Notes: generated by a model not told the origin, from the sequence alone. 64,000 nucleotides of DNA from Voacanga thouarsii (GCA_026120185.1 JANUWF010002153.1:186001-250000), one strand, 5' to 3'; shown: positions 26,201 to 37,450, numbered from the stretch's first letter. A program made the numbers and translations.

Positions 26201-29200
26201 GTCACTCTAAACTAATTTTTAATCTTGGAGCAGAAATTTAGAAAAACAATACTAACATCAGATTTTTGTTTAAGAAGAAAGACTCAGCAAACATAAGTGC
26301 AGTCATCAATTAAGGAAACAAACCATCGCGCCCCAAAAATATTAGCAATAGTAGATGGACCCTAGACATCACTATGGAGTAAATGAAAGAGAATGGAACT
26401 TCTGTTATTGCTCACTGGAAAGGGTACACGTTTGTGTTTGGCAAGTTCACAATTTTCACAATGAAAAGACTCAATATCTACATGTTGAAACAAAGATGGA
26501 AACAAGAGTTTTATAACTCGAAATGATGGATGTCCAAATCGACGATGATGGAACCAAATTTTCTCCTTATTGGATGACAAAGACTCGAAAACAAATGACA
26601 CTGACTGTTTACCTTTGGGGATAGTTGGTTGACTTGCTTCAAAGAACTAGAAGCCACCCCATTCTCTAGCATGTCCAATCATCGTCCCCGAACTCTTATC
26701 CTGAAATACACAACCATTATGATGAAAAACCACCATACATTGTAAGTCATGGGCAAGTTTTTGGATGGATATCAGATTGGTAGCTAGCTTAGGGACATGG
26801 AGAACATTTTTCAAGGTTAACAATGGGTTAATTTGGATACTTCCAATTCCTGCCACGGTGGTCAAAGAACCATCTGCAGTAGCTATTTTTCTACTACTCG
26901 GGCACAGGGAATAGGCGGTGAAGGGGTCATATGGTCGGTAGCTCCTGAATCCATGATCTAAGAGATGGAAAAAGTTATATCCGAAACATTTAATCTAATG
27001 GAACGTGGAAACTTACTTGAATATGCCACAGAACAAGTACCTGAGGGCTTTTCAAAATTGCTGATGAGTGCTCTCACCCTGTCCAATTCATCTTAGTTAA
27101 GACTAGCAATTTCTGACTTTGGTGGCTCAGCAATTTGGCCAGCCGCTACATTGGCTTGTCCACTTTTGGATTGTTCCCCATTTTGTTCCCATTCTCGACC
27201 GGGTGGTTTCCCATGAAGCGTCCAGCATTTTGCGCTTACAACTCGTGTTTGGGAGGTTGACATGGTAAAAAAATATTTGCAACAATTAAGGCTACCTGAA
27301 TAGGAAAAATAAAGAGAAAATGACAGCAACGAAGGTTGCTCGAAAGATAAGACTGCAATAATGAAGATTGCTTGAAAGCAAAAAGAAAATACCAGCAATG
27401 AAGGCTGTTCGGTACAAATCAGTATCAAAACAATTGGAAACAACACCAGCAATAAAGGTCGGCTATACAGCACCTATGAGGAAGAAAAATAGAGGAGAAA
27501 TACTAGCAATTAAGGCTGGCTGATCGTAGGAATTAGAATGAACAAAACACCACCAGCAATTAAGGCCAGCCGGCAAAAGAAGAAGCAAAGAATAGGCGTA
27601 AGCAGAAAAATCAGAAGCAGACCAAGATGAACAGCTCTGATACCATGTAAGAAATTGAGAGAGAATAATCTCTTTTCATATATCTCACAAAGATTACAAT
27701 GAGGTGATGATATACAAGCTGCCTAAGGCATAAATATAGCAACTACCCGAATAAATTGATTCACAAAATCTCCTAATCAATCTCCTAATTACAGCCCACG
27801 AAATCTCCTAACCACTGATTACAAAATTCCCTAATTTAAGGGTCAAACTTCCCTAATTATAGTGTTACAATATTTACAACCTTATTTTTCTAAAATACAC
27901 ACTTTAGCCATATTTTCTCACAATCTACCTTCTTGTTTAAAGCCCAATTCTAAAAAAAATACACTAAAACTTCCAAGTAAATGCGTGGATTAAATATGAA
28001 AATGAAATTGAACTCAAAAATGTTAAATGGAGAAACTGAGTAGCTCCTACACATATGGATTTGCTTTCTTAATTCCACCAATTCTTACATAACTTCTCTC
28101 CATAACATACTAGCTGCATTAATGCGTGCAAGTTAGATACTCTACCAATAAAAGAGAGAGAGATCTAACTGAGAAAGGGCCTCCTGACAGCCCCATAGGT
28201 CAAAGGTAAAACAATCTCTCTCCCCTAAGCCACTTTCTCACAATATTTAGGTATTGGCCTCTGTCTAAAATGTGTAATAAGAATATGTGGCCATGCCAAA
28301 TGATGATGAAATTGACTAGCATCCACTAGAATTCTTAGATTATTTGTATTATTATTGTTAAAGTGCCACTGTTACAAGATATCTGCTGGACAAACCAACG
28401 GGATGGATCACCAATAGTCTAATGCAATGAAAAGGAAGAGATGGTTCAGAGGTCCTTGTGGGGTTTAAAAGGGTTTTCCTTTCTTCAATAACCATCATGT
28501 GAAGGCAGGAACCTAGAGCTCAACCCACCCCAATTTTCAAGAAGGTCATGAAACTATGGCTCTTCTGCAGAGCTAGTGATGCTTCTTCTTCTGGCTAGAG
28601 TGGAAAGGAGAGCAAGAGCTCTAATTGATGTTCTCAGTCCATAAGAAACCAGATGATGAATAGATTGATTTACCAGTAGTGATTATAGACCACAGAGGTC
28701 TACCAAGACTGTATTCATTTATCAACTCGGCTTAGTAGCAGAAGTGGCTGCACCTTTACCAGATGTACCCAGTGAAGTGTCATATGGGGACTATTAAAGC
28801 ACAGATAAATTTAATTCCTATTGTGTCCACAACACAAGGAAGAAAGATTGTAATCCGTTTTAAACCTGATGAGATTCTTTTTTTAACCTTAAAATATAGC
28901 AATTATTAATAAACAAAGAGCTTATTATTCTAGTTTAGAACACTTGCGCAAAACACTGCCATCCTAAGATCAAAGGTAGTCCTGTTACTGCAGGAAAGTC
29001 ATGTGATTGAAGACCTACATTTGTATTTGTTTGCTAGATAAGGTACTAGTCATACACACAAGGATATAAAGGAATTTTTGCATAATCTTCCCACCTCCAT
29101 CTCAAAAGTTAAGAAATGAATTGAAAACCAAGCTAAGCATTTTCCATCCCACTTTCTTATTAAGAACAAACAAATAAAAACCATTCCATGGGCTTCATAT

Positions 29201-30361
29201 GTCAACCAACTTTCCTTTCTCCTGCATCACATGGCTAAACTTACTAAAAATCCTTCTCTAAAAATGAGTCATCGCAGATCCAGTATCCAAAATTTGCAAG
29301 TCTCTATAGCTAAGCAGTAAAAAATTCTAATCAATTCAGGATGTGATTTTCTCCCTTTTAATAACTAGATTGAAGAAATTTCAGAAAATAGTCTAGCAAT
29401 CAAAATATTAGTAGGAAAGCAAAGATATCTCAACAAAGATCCATATTTCTTATGCTTCTGAATCTGAACTATGCAATCGTTTTTTACATGGTTTTCAAAA
29501 GTCTTTTAAATTGCATGACAATGTTCCAGAATGAACCCATGTTTGAAGGTATGCAAATGCCACAGTATTTGCATACAGAGAAACAGATATGATCAATTGT
29601 TCCACTGAAAGTTTAAAATGTATGAAAATATCTTTTACTTATGATTCCTCCCAATCTATTGTTTGAAAATTTTGTCTGTAGATTGCTCTTATTGAAAGAG
29701 TAGAGATCCTCCAGTGTTATAAGTACTAGAGACGAGTCTTGCCCTAAGAGAGGAAAGGACTTGTGGGACAAGACACACACATTAAGGGAAAGATTCATGA
29801 TCGGATTTATCAGATTCTTGGCAATCTTTCCAATAAATATGATTATTAGATTTGTTCACTAAACACACTTTCACTAATTTTAAGTAAAGAACTAGGTTGT
29901 GCCAAAATTCAAAAAAATAAACCCTTAAATAATTTCACAGTGCATTAAAAGTTCCTTAATTTATGGAACGGAATTTTAGGAATACTTGCCCATCATCTGT
30001 TAAAGAAATTGCATTTTTTTCCCCCAATCCTTTTCATAGCCTTCTATATACAGAATTGGTGCACAGCATTTTTCCTACATATCAATGCCAGAGCCCCAGA
30101 AAAGCTATCAGTCACAGTCATAGTACTACGAACTAAATTCTTAAAATAAGAGAAATATATCAAAATCATCATTCAAATCACTAAACCTAAGATACAGATA
30201 TGCACAAATATGCTCACAGGGTAAATACATAGAAGAGTGCATATTACTGAGTGCATTTATAAATGAGTAAGAAAGAGCTAACCATATTTGCGAAGGTACC
30301 GACTGATAACCCAGGATTTTGATAAAGACGAGAATGACTGTAACCATGAGGAGGCAACCAT
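11205..30361 (-). CDS. RTL3: RNase III-like protein with one dsRNA-binding domain
   Basis: Four exons on the minus strand: 30361-30283 (proposed first), 15932-15523, 13426-13280 and 11465-11205. All borders are GT-AG and they join to 897 nt (298 aa). Exon 2 carries the RNase III signature ERLEYVGDSVL with its two Glu and one Asp, then DTEKLARVAVKH. Exon 3 carries DVVESTIGAVFIDS, which supplies the second Asp/Glu pair, so the metal-binding set looks complete. Exon 4 is a dsRNA-binding domain (NPVKKLFEICQKN to KKEVALNRAANAAY). The family cleaves double-stranded RNA. The name is provisional: the sequence resembles short eudicot proteins I know as 'ribonuclease 3-like protein 3', while the layout is like Arabidopsis RTL1. 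Exons 2-4 are secure. Exon 1 is inferred because its donor phase matches exon 2 and it gives a Ser/Arg-rich N terminus that could be a targeting peptide. An alternative start is an ATG at 15978. Confidence 0.8.
13041..13134 (-). mobile_element. Severely 5'-truncated RTE LINE tail (50 bp) with target duplication
   Basis: A 50-bp segment (13063-13112) reads, on the minus strand, TAGCCGACTCCAAG followed by a GGGATTAAGGC-type block and a (TTG)n tail. The same 3' end is seen in the full LINE near 57950-58001. It is flanked by a perfect 22-bp duplication (13041-13062 and 13113-13134) beginning CATGACTTTTTATGG. It lies in the last intron of the RTL gene. Confidence 0.85.
16556..16832 (-). repeat. 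3' LTR of the copia element
   Basis: TG...CA-bounded, 277 bp, matching 27646-27922 along its full length. A purine-rich tract (minus strand) directly adjoins it at 16833-16850. Confidence 0.93.
16840..17262 (-). pseudogene. copia RNase H domain
   Basis: The minus-strand frame contains TWRSKKQNVVARSS, ALLWLK-like CELLWLK, a YYDNKSAISIAHN block, HIEIDRHFIKEKL and QFADVLTKGL, the usual C-terminal RNase H of copia pol. It ends at the polypurine tract. At 17263 the frame is broken by the long LTR insertion. It resumes beyond 23802, where DRRST joins TSYCTF across the GGTCG duplication. Confidence 0.92.
17513..17573 (+). repeat. tRNA-like (box A/box B) module in long LTR A
   Basis: TAGTGGTTAGAGC resembles a box A, followed about 25 bp later by GAGTTCGAATTCC, which resembles a box B. 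The same arrangement recurs in LTRs B and C. Confidence 0.55.
20500..23734 (-). mobile_element. Long LTR B, inserted in reverse into LTR A
   Basis: It begins TGTAACACCCCACACCCTAAG and ends GGGGTATTACA, so it is the same family as LTR A in opposite orientation. Length is 3235 bp. The flanks are CCTGA (20495-20499) and CCTGG (23735-23739), a 5-bp duplication with one mismatch. After it, the last 58 bp of LTR A resume. It contains a tRNA-like module at about 23411-23482. Confidence 0.8.
23411..23482 (-). repeat. tRNA-like (box A/box B) module in long LTR B
   Basis: Minus strand: GGTGGTTTAGTGGATAGAGC, then GAGTTCGAATCCTAGC. This is the best preserved of the three copies. It lacks a recognisable acceptor stem pairing, so it is not called a tRNA gene. 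Confidence 0.6.
23803..24653 (-). pseudogene. copia reverse transcriptase C-terminal part, split by a solo LTR
   Basis: On the minus strand, 24653-24437 encodes LLVYVDDIIVTGSDDEE (the YVDD catalytic motif) and then LKYFLRIEVA and FLSQQKYV. The frame is interrupted at 24436 by a 277-bp solo LTR and continues, decayed, from 24159 down to 23803. Confidence 0.9.
24160..24436 (+). mobile_element. Solo LTR of the same copia family, opposite orientation
   Basis: It begins TGTGAGAAAATATGG and ends TTTCTTACA. It is the reverse complement of the flanking element's LTR and has the same 277-bp length. A perfect CATAC duplication flanks it (24155-24159 and 24437-24441). No internal sequence remains, as expected after LTR-LTR recombination. 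Confidence 0.93.
24662..25378 (-). pseudogene. copia reverse transcriptase N-terminal part, decayed
   Basis: Minus-strand translation shows scattered remnants of the copia RT, such as a GRHCMSLNNLLEHGSTG stretch in place of the usual KALYGLKQ-type motif. Several stops are present. Confidence 0.7.
25379..26361 (-). pseudogene. copia integrase
   Basis: The minus-strand frame contains HSDVWGPS, a SLIDDCT block and RVRSDNA (integrase core with stops). A long open part follows at 26107-25379 with KTFWGEVVLTAAYLINRLPS, CVFVGYSSTQKRYKCYHP and FVSMDVTFNE. These are typical of the copia integrase C-terminal half and the linker to RT. Confidence 0.92.
26362..27230 (-). pseudogene. copia gag remnant, protease and pre-integrase region
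   Basis: Reading down the minus strand: CWTLHGKPPGREW (tail of the gag zinc knuckle, near 27210), DSGATDHMT (aspartic protease motif, near 26930-26954), NVLHVPKLATNLIS (26.8 kb), and WFHHRRFGHPS with CENCELAKHKRVPF (pre-integrase HHCC region, 26.36-26.6 kb). The main gag body is missing: only about 0.4 kb lies between the primer site and the zinc-knuckle remnant. Confidence 0.9.
27277..27570 (-). repeat. Spaced repeat array in the copia leader
   Basis: Seven imperfect copies of a roughly 18-bp motif (consensus CAGCAATNAAGGCTGGC on the plus strand) occur at about 27277, 27323, 27352, 27392, 27446, 27503 and 27553. The copies are 29-57 bp apart. Several copies are partly palindromic (CAGC/GCTG). 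They lie between the primer site and the gag remnant. Confidence 0.75.
27646..27922 (-). repeat. 5' LTR of the copia element
   Basis: A 277-bp LTR matching 16556-16832. The primer-binding site complementary to initiator Met tRNA (GCTCTGATACCA, plus strand) directly adjoins it at 27634-27645. Confidence 0.93.
27923..30282 (-). other. Remainder of RTL intron 1
   Basis: No gene or mobile element is recognised here. With the transposons removed, the proposed intron would be about 3 kb. Confidence 0.45.
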
Positions 30362-31950
30362 TTTAGGACACAGAAGCCTGAAATTTATCTACTACTACTG
30401 CTGCGCTTGCTTCAATCCTTCATAGAGGCTATGATCCATTTGGTTTTTTTTTTTTTTTTTTTTTTTGGTGCGTGCAAGCGGGAGATATATATATTCTTTT
30501 GCAATTTGTATAATCATTTTAAGCTAGGAATTTAAGAGAAAAAAGAAAAGAAAAGAAAAGAAAATTTAAATTACAAGGAAAGATGAGAGAAAAATGGGAT
30601 GTAACTTATATTTAATATTGTTTTGGGGTAGAAAAGAAGAAGGGATGAGTTTTGGAAAAGAGTAAAAGGAAAGCATGTTATCAATTGTGATTTTACAATC
30701 ATAGCCTTTGAAACTCACATGAGATCTAATAATTAATTCAATTTTAAAAATTTTTAGTTCAAACGCTCAACTAAAAAAATAAAAAGATGATTATTTTTAT
30801 TACTTTTTTAGAAAAATTATTTTTATTACTTTAAAAAATTTAAAAAATTTGTTTTAAAAAAAGATCTTTTAAGACTAAATAAAATTACTAATTTAATAAC
30901 GAATCTCATCTCCAATTCCATTCTTCTTAATGATATTCTTACTATCGCTCGTTCCATCCTCTCTCCACAAATTTTCTTTCTTACCATTATCATTAGTGAC
31001 TATAGGAGACCACAGAAAAACAATATTTATCTTAGTGAAGCTTTTAAAATAAATACTATTATCATATTAATATGGACAAGTTGGCTATTGTGAGAAAAAA
31101 AAATCACTTATTGTAACTTATTCATGATCACCTTCTTTTCAACTTTAAAAAGAATATTTTGTTTACTGAAGGGATTTCATCCTTCCAATTCTTCCCACTC
31201 CTTCCCATTTCCTCCCTCAAAATCGAGCAAACAAGAGAAGAGAAGAACCCTCTCTAAATTCCTTCTTTTTTCTCCAAATAGGAACTCTTAAACTTAGATT
31301 TGGTTTAGTTAGACGGTTTTATGGAAATAAATGAAGAGGTGAAGTAAATATGGAGGTAAATGAAACTTTTATCTCGTTTGGTTGGATGTAAATGCGAAGG
31401 GGAAGTAAATCAGGAGGGGGTACACTCCTCCTCCACATCAGTATTTCCTCCCCTTCCAATTTGGAGGAATTGGGAGAGAGAAAATAAAGTGAAAGTAATA
31501 ATGACAACATTGACCACATTTTTAATATTAAAAATTTTAATAAAATAGATAATAAAAGATAAAATAATAAATTAAATTAACTATTCTCTCACTTCTTCCA
31601 TCTCCTTTCCTTCCTATTTTCACTCCAACCAAATAGGATAAGAGTAAATACATTAACTTTTCCTAGTGAAAGTAAAATGTGCCACTCTTCCTTCCATTTC
31701 CTCTCCCCCTTCTCTTCGCGAACCAAACCAAGCTAGGAATGGCAATTAGGAGTGGAAGGATCAGAGACTAGAAATCTCGACCTCACCATACATTTCCCAA
31801 TTTCCCTCGTCCTCAACATGGAAAAGATATGGTCCCCACCTCCGACTTGTCGAGAAAAAGAAAGAAGATTATTAATATGAGAATATATCGAGACGACAAA
31901 CTTGAACAAAAGTATTAACATAATTTTATTCATCAAGATAGTAATTTAAA
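30362..31950. other. Region upstream of the RTL gene
   Basis: It contains a long T run at about 30440-30465 and an (AAAAG)n run near 30540-30560. At about 31290-31735, GGAGG- and CCTCC-rich arms face each other and TTTGGTT motifs lie near both ends. This may be a MITE-like element, but I could not define target duplications. No coding region is supported, and I see no clear RTL promoter elements. Confidence 0.35.
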
Positions 31951-32810
31951 GATTAATTTTCCATATGCAAATAATATAAAAATATTTTATACAATGTTAT
32001 TTTGTACAATTCTTTCTTTTTAATACTTACAATTTTGAATTATAATCATTTACTATATTTTAAATTATGATATTAATTACATACTAATTATACACACACA
32101 CATACTTATCTACTTACATACTAATTATATATGTTTAATTATTTGTATATAAATATACACAAATATTATATAATGTATAAATATAATTATATACATCTTT
32201 ATAAATATAAATATTTTTATAATTAATTCTTTTATAGATATAGATATACATTTATATGTATATTATCTCTTATAGACTATTTATACATACTAATATTTTG
32301 TATGTATATATAACACACATAAGAATATCTTCTACATATAATACGTATAAAAATATAAATAATTTTATATTTTACTCATTTATATATACACACTTATCTA
32401 TTTGCATATTAATTATATTTTATATATTTATATATATTTATATTTTTTATACATCTATTATATGCATGTATAAATATTATCTAATATAATATATTAATAT
32501 GCGTACATATATACACACACAAATACATTATTACAAATATAAATATTTTTTATAATCATTTTTTCTATAAATATAAGTACCTTTATTATATATATATGTA
32601 TATATATATTATTTATTACATACTAATTATATATACTCATCTTATTTTGTGTGTATGTGTATGTATATATATATATTAAAAAATTTATACTTTTATGAAA
32701 TATATATAACTAGTATGTAAATAAATAAGTGTGTGCATATATATAAAGTATAAGTATATATTTCTATATGTGTAAGATACTCTTATACATGTATTATATA
32801 TATAATTATG
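31950..32810. repeat. AT-rich microsatellite-like block
   Basis: About 0.9 kb of interleaved (TA)n, (ACAC)n, TATATG and similar short motifs. There is no coding content. The 78-residue open frame inside it is compositional. Confidence 0.8.
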
Positions 32811-33250
32811 ATGTGGGCGGGATAGGATAGGGCAGGCTAGGAACATTGCTCCCCATCTCAAATTGGCAGCTCAAGGGATAAAGCCTAGTCCTATCCCTAT
32901 CCCCGCTTAAATCAGGGCAATCCTGACTCAAGATCGAGTCCTCTATTTTAAGTGAAAAAATTGTTATCCCTATTCAAACTAGCCTTTAGGATCCCTAAAA
33001 AAAGCAGGGGGAAAGGGCAAGGAGGAAATCTTAGCATGTGGAAACACAAGCACAAACAACAATATGAGAGGAGAAAATTTCCAGTGCAGCCACTGCATCA
33101 CGTCATCGCAGTAATATGGTGCAACAGACTTATTATTAGTTTACACTTGTTGCTACTTACCATATCACCAATCTAATCTGGATATTCAACGTATTCACTT
33201 TTCTATATTTAAATATGTCTTTAAAGAAAACTAGACCTGAATCTATATCG

Positions 33251-33533
33251 AACCCATTTATAGCAGGTCTGGTACAGTTATTTTATTACACGATCCGATC
33301 CAAATCCGTTTACTAATTTAGCCTATATAATTGGGTTCAGATATAGAATTATAATACTCATACTCATTTACCCTATTACCTGATTAATATAATACATATT
33401 ATATTATATATGTTATATGTCAATGGGTCAGATATATCCAAACATGAATAACCCATTTATAGCAGGTCTGGTATATTTGTTTTATTATATAATCCGATCC
33501 AAATCCAATTACTAATTAATCCTATATAATTGG
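33251..33533. repeat. Tandem repeat of about 199 bp, second copy interrupted
   Basis: A segment starting AACCCATTTATAGCAGGTCT at 33251 recurs at 33450 with few changes. The second copy is broken at 33533 by long LTR C and resumes at 37138 (TTTAGATATAAAATTATAG, matching first-copy sequence). Confidence 0.75.
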
Positions 33534-36500
33534 TGTAACACCCCACACCATAGGTACTTAGATAGGGCAGGATGTTGCCCCATCCAAAAGATCAGGGGTC
33601 TTTATAACGAGGTACAAAATAAACAAAAACTGCTAAATAAAATTAAAAGAATAATTCTATTACATCCGAAAGCAAAACTTATACAGGTTTGAAAAACCAA
33701 AACTAACAAACGTCTCTTGAAATAAATTCAAAACACAACTAAAGAAATAAATTGGAGCTCAACTCTAGCTTCGCCCAGCTCATTGAAAGTAATCCCCTGA
33801 AATCATGATATAAAAAGTGTGAGATTGATATCTCAGTAAGTCCCGTGTGTGCAAATGTCAGTTATAATCATTTCATGTATGCAGATTTATTAAAACTACA
33901 AAATCGTATTTGCAAGCCAATCCTATCAATAACAGTCATACAAAGGAGCCTTACTCAATCAATCCAAAACAGTTCACAATAAATCACTATTTCATCACAT
34001 TCACAATTCATTAAATAGGGATTAACAAATGATTCAATAATATAGTAACACAATCCATATTATGGTTACCACCATGATAGCTCCACAATGTATTCTTTCA
34101 ACAAAGGGGTAGTGGGGAATTCACCCACTAGGTGAGATACTCCTACATCTCTACACCTAACATTCCGGTTGTCCATCCGAATCAACAATATTCACATGGA
34201 CCAATATGCTAGCTCAGACCGGCTTAACTAAGTAGTACTGTCGCCTCTCCAAGTTAAGTTTATCTTCTGGAGGTGGCCTCCTGCCAGAAGACTCACTCTT
34301 GCTCTTCGAAACTATTCGAAACTAGTACTACTAGTCTACCCCCGCTGAGTACTCAACACTCCCCATTTAGGGGTAGAATCATTTTCCCTTTTCCAAAAGT
34401 TTTTATTAGTTTGATTGCAAAACGTAGTTTTTCGTAACCGCATTTTCAAAATTGTTTGACAATAGTGTAAGAAATCGTTTTTGAGTTTGAATAAATAAAA
34501 TTTAGTAAATTCGCTTTGAAAATAAATAATCCATATTTCCAATCCAAGTATCACAACAATCCAGTATAACTCATCATTTTTAGTCAATGCTCAATCATTG
34601 TGTCAAAACATCATATTGACATCAATTCTAAATAACATTGTAAAAATTGCTTGCAAACAAGTAATATTTATCAAAACAGTTATGCAGGGACTTACTTGGA
34701 TATATCACAGCTAAATCCAACTCAATCGATTGCTCTAATTTTCACTCATTCCTTATCTAGAGCAAATAATCCCGCAATTAGAATTTAATCGTTCCACTCA
34801 TTAATTCATACAACATGACTCTTCATGATTTCATTATTTACCTATTGCATCCATGGTATTTAATTCACTAAATCACATACATAACTTTCCTTTACGATTC
34901 TATTGATCATAACCATACATTGACCTAGATCAATTCATCACATGACATCTTCCATATTAAGCTAACATAAAATCATCATAAATAGCCCCATAAACATTAA
35001 AAGATCTCATTTTTTGCCTATTTAGCATAAATCTAGATTCATCATGACAAGATACATTAATGTCCTATCTCCTATATGCTTTGTCTATGGCTTTCATCAA
35101 CATGTTCATCCATCTAGTATATTCATGCTTTCATACTAGATTTCATAGGCATCCTTAAGCTAATATTTTGAAGTTTAAGACCATTTAAATCAATAAAGAT
35201 AGGATCTTGATTACCTCTTAACGATTTATACTTAAATCACGGCAATTCCTTATTGACTAACTTGAGTTTGATCACTAGTTAAAAAGTTTGGATCGCTTGG
35301 ATGACCTTGATCAAGACTCCCCAAAGAATGGGTAAAATCAGTCCCTTATGATCGAGATTTAGGAGAAGAAGACGAGAGGAATTGAAGAGGAGTTGATGAA
35401 GAGTTGAGGAGTTGCTTACCTTAGAGTTGGTTTTCAGCTTTGATAGGGTTTTGGTGCTGTTTTGGTTCAGATGTGGAGGAGGGTTGGTGGCTGGAATTTC
35501 TGAGCAATGGAGGGTATTTAGGGTTTGTTTGATACTGTTTGATGAAGGAGATAGATTAGGTTGAGGTGCTTTAGGGTTTAGGTGTTTGAAGAAGTTTTGG
35601 CCTTGCTAGGGTTTCTTGATCAAAACAGAAAATTGTTCAGCTTTGGTGTTCTCTAGGGCTAACGAGATTTTGGAGGGGAATTAGGGTTGGTGGCTGCTAT
35701 GTTTGTGAAGCTGAGGGTGCTGAGATTCTGGATAGAAAGAGAGGAGAAATCTGATTGATTTTGGGCCCTTATAATAGTGAAAATAGGAAAGGAAGAATGA
35801 GCCTTTGTGCAGCTGTTTTTCTGCTTCATAACTAGGGAACTTTTGTGTGCAGATTTTGTGCTGGAATTTATGGGTGAATTAGGGCTAAAGGTGGCCGAAA
35901 TCTAGAGGAAAAGGAGAATGGAAAATTACTAATTTTCTGGCTGCTTCTTGGACGAAATTAGGAAGGGAAAGATTAGGGTTTGTGTAGCTATTTGTGCTGG
36001 CTGTTGGAGGGGTTTTTTATGTGGGGTTTTGGCTAGAAATTTCATGAGAGTGTGTGTGAATAGTGACGAAAATTCTGAGGGTCTAGGAGCTGAGATTTTG
36101 GTTTCCCTTTTGGCTGGAAATAAGTCCTAATTGGTTAGGGTTTTCTTGGTCAATCCTAGCTAGGCTTTGAAGAGTCTTTTGGTAGGTTATTTCTCTTCAT
36201 TGTGGCGGCAGTTTTGAGAGAATTTTCCAAAAAATCTTAGAGGAGAATTAGGTCATCTAATTAAGAAATAGTTTAATTAATTCCCTATATTAAATTAGGT
36301 AATAGCTATTAAATAGTTATTAGGAAATAAAAATTCTGGTTTCCTATTCATATCTATTGAAATTTTCCCTAAAGGCTTCACAAATTCCTAGATTTATCCA
36401 AGAGATAAATACTTCATTTAAATTCACATCCAAGCCTTTTATTCCCCTCAAGAAAATATTATTTGAAAGAAGATAAAATATGAGAATTTATTTCCTTGAA

Positions 36501-37132
36501 AATAATACCTATATGCTTTCTTATATATATTTTTCTCTACTAATATATTATTTAGATATTGCTAAAAGAAAATCTAGATTAGTAATCTTTAAAATTCTCC
36601 AAAAGATTATGATAAGATATTAGAACCAGAAATTTAATTTGTTCTCAAGAATTTTATAAAATAATTTTTAAATAAATCACTCTCCTAATTTATTTTTCTC
36701 TTCTTAGGAAATTAATTTCCTAGTGGCTATTCTCCTAGGGATTTCGGCCAAGTTAGGGAAAAATTAGGGAAGGAGGAAAGAAAATAAGAGAATGAAAAGG
36801 ATTTGAAATAGTTAGGATTCAAACTCAAGCCCACCAAAGAACACACACCAAGCTCTATCCACTAAATCACATTAATTCTTGGCAAATATTCTCCTAAGAA
36901 ATTCCTTTAATTCTTACTCATTTACACCATCCCTTTTTCTAATAAACCCCCTTCAATAAAATAAAACTCAACTACCTCAACTACCACAACCACTTCAAGA
37001 GCAAATTAATTCATGCAACAACAAATTAATATTTTCATAAAAATAATTCAAATCATCAAATATGGTATAACTCAATATAACATGCATGACTTTTCCCCAC
37101 TTACTAAAGGTGGTCTAATATGGGGTATTACA
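33534..37132 (-). mobile_element. Long LTR C (probable solo LTR)
   Basis: Same family and orientation as LTR B: begins TGTAACACCCCACACC, ends GGGGTATTACA, 3599 bp. A perfect ATTGG duplication flanks it (33529-33533 and 37133-37137). It is longer than LTR B, mostly because of extra sequence at about 35.6-35.95 and 36.4-36.7 kb. It carries the tRNA-like module at about 36811-36883, with one change in the box-B-like sequence. No pol sequence is present. The family is probably Ty3/gypsy but is not proven. Confidence 0.78.
36811..36883 (-). repeat. tRNA-like (box A/box B) module in long LTR C
   Basis: Minus strand: TTTAGTGGATAGAGC, then GAGTTTGAATCC. The box-B-like part has one C-to-T change relative to LTR B. 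Confidence 0.5.
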
Positions 37133-37450
37133 ATTGGGTTTAGATATAAAATTATAGTAATATTTATACCAATTTATCCTATTACTTAATTAATATAATA
37201 TATAATATATGTTATTATATACATTATTATATAAAATATATGCTATATTATATATATTTTACTAAACCTAACTCATGACACCACTAACTATAAAGGCCAT
37301 GAATAAGGGAATGGGCAGCTTTGTTTTCCTGTTTACTATAATTGGTTTGTTGTTTTCTTTCTTTTCCCTCATTTCATCTTCCACACTGTTAGGTAATTTT
37401 GTCCCTCCCTACTACAAATTGATCATTGTAGCAAGCAATATCTTCATTAA

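Larger units (their letters stand above)
16556..27922 (-). mobile_element. Ty1/copia LTR retrotransposon, decayed, with nested insertions
   Basis: The element lies on the minus strand in intron 1 of the RTL gene. LTRs of 277 bp each are at 16556-16832 (3' LTR) and 27646-27922 (5' LTR). They begin TGTAAGAAATTG and end in CACA on the plus strand. By hand I count about 21 differences between them (roughly 92% identity), so the insertion is old. Next to the 5' LTR is GCTCTGATACCA, the usual initiator-Met-tRNA primer site. Next to the 3' LTR is a polypurine tract. Minus-strand pol order is protease, integrase, reverse transcriptase, RNase H, which makes it copia. The flanks (AATAT and ATCTA) do not match as a target duplication. 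Two separate insertions interrupt it (17268-23797 and 24160-24436). Confidence 0.93.

Noticed and set aside
31950..32810. Possible centromeric or satellite array
   Set aside because: No fixed repeat unit; only mixed AT-rich microsatellites over less than 1 kb.
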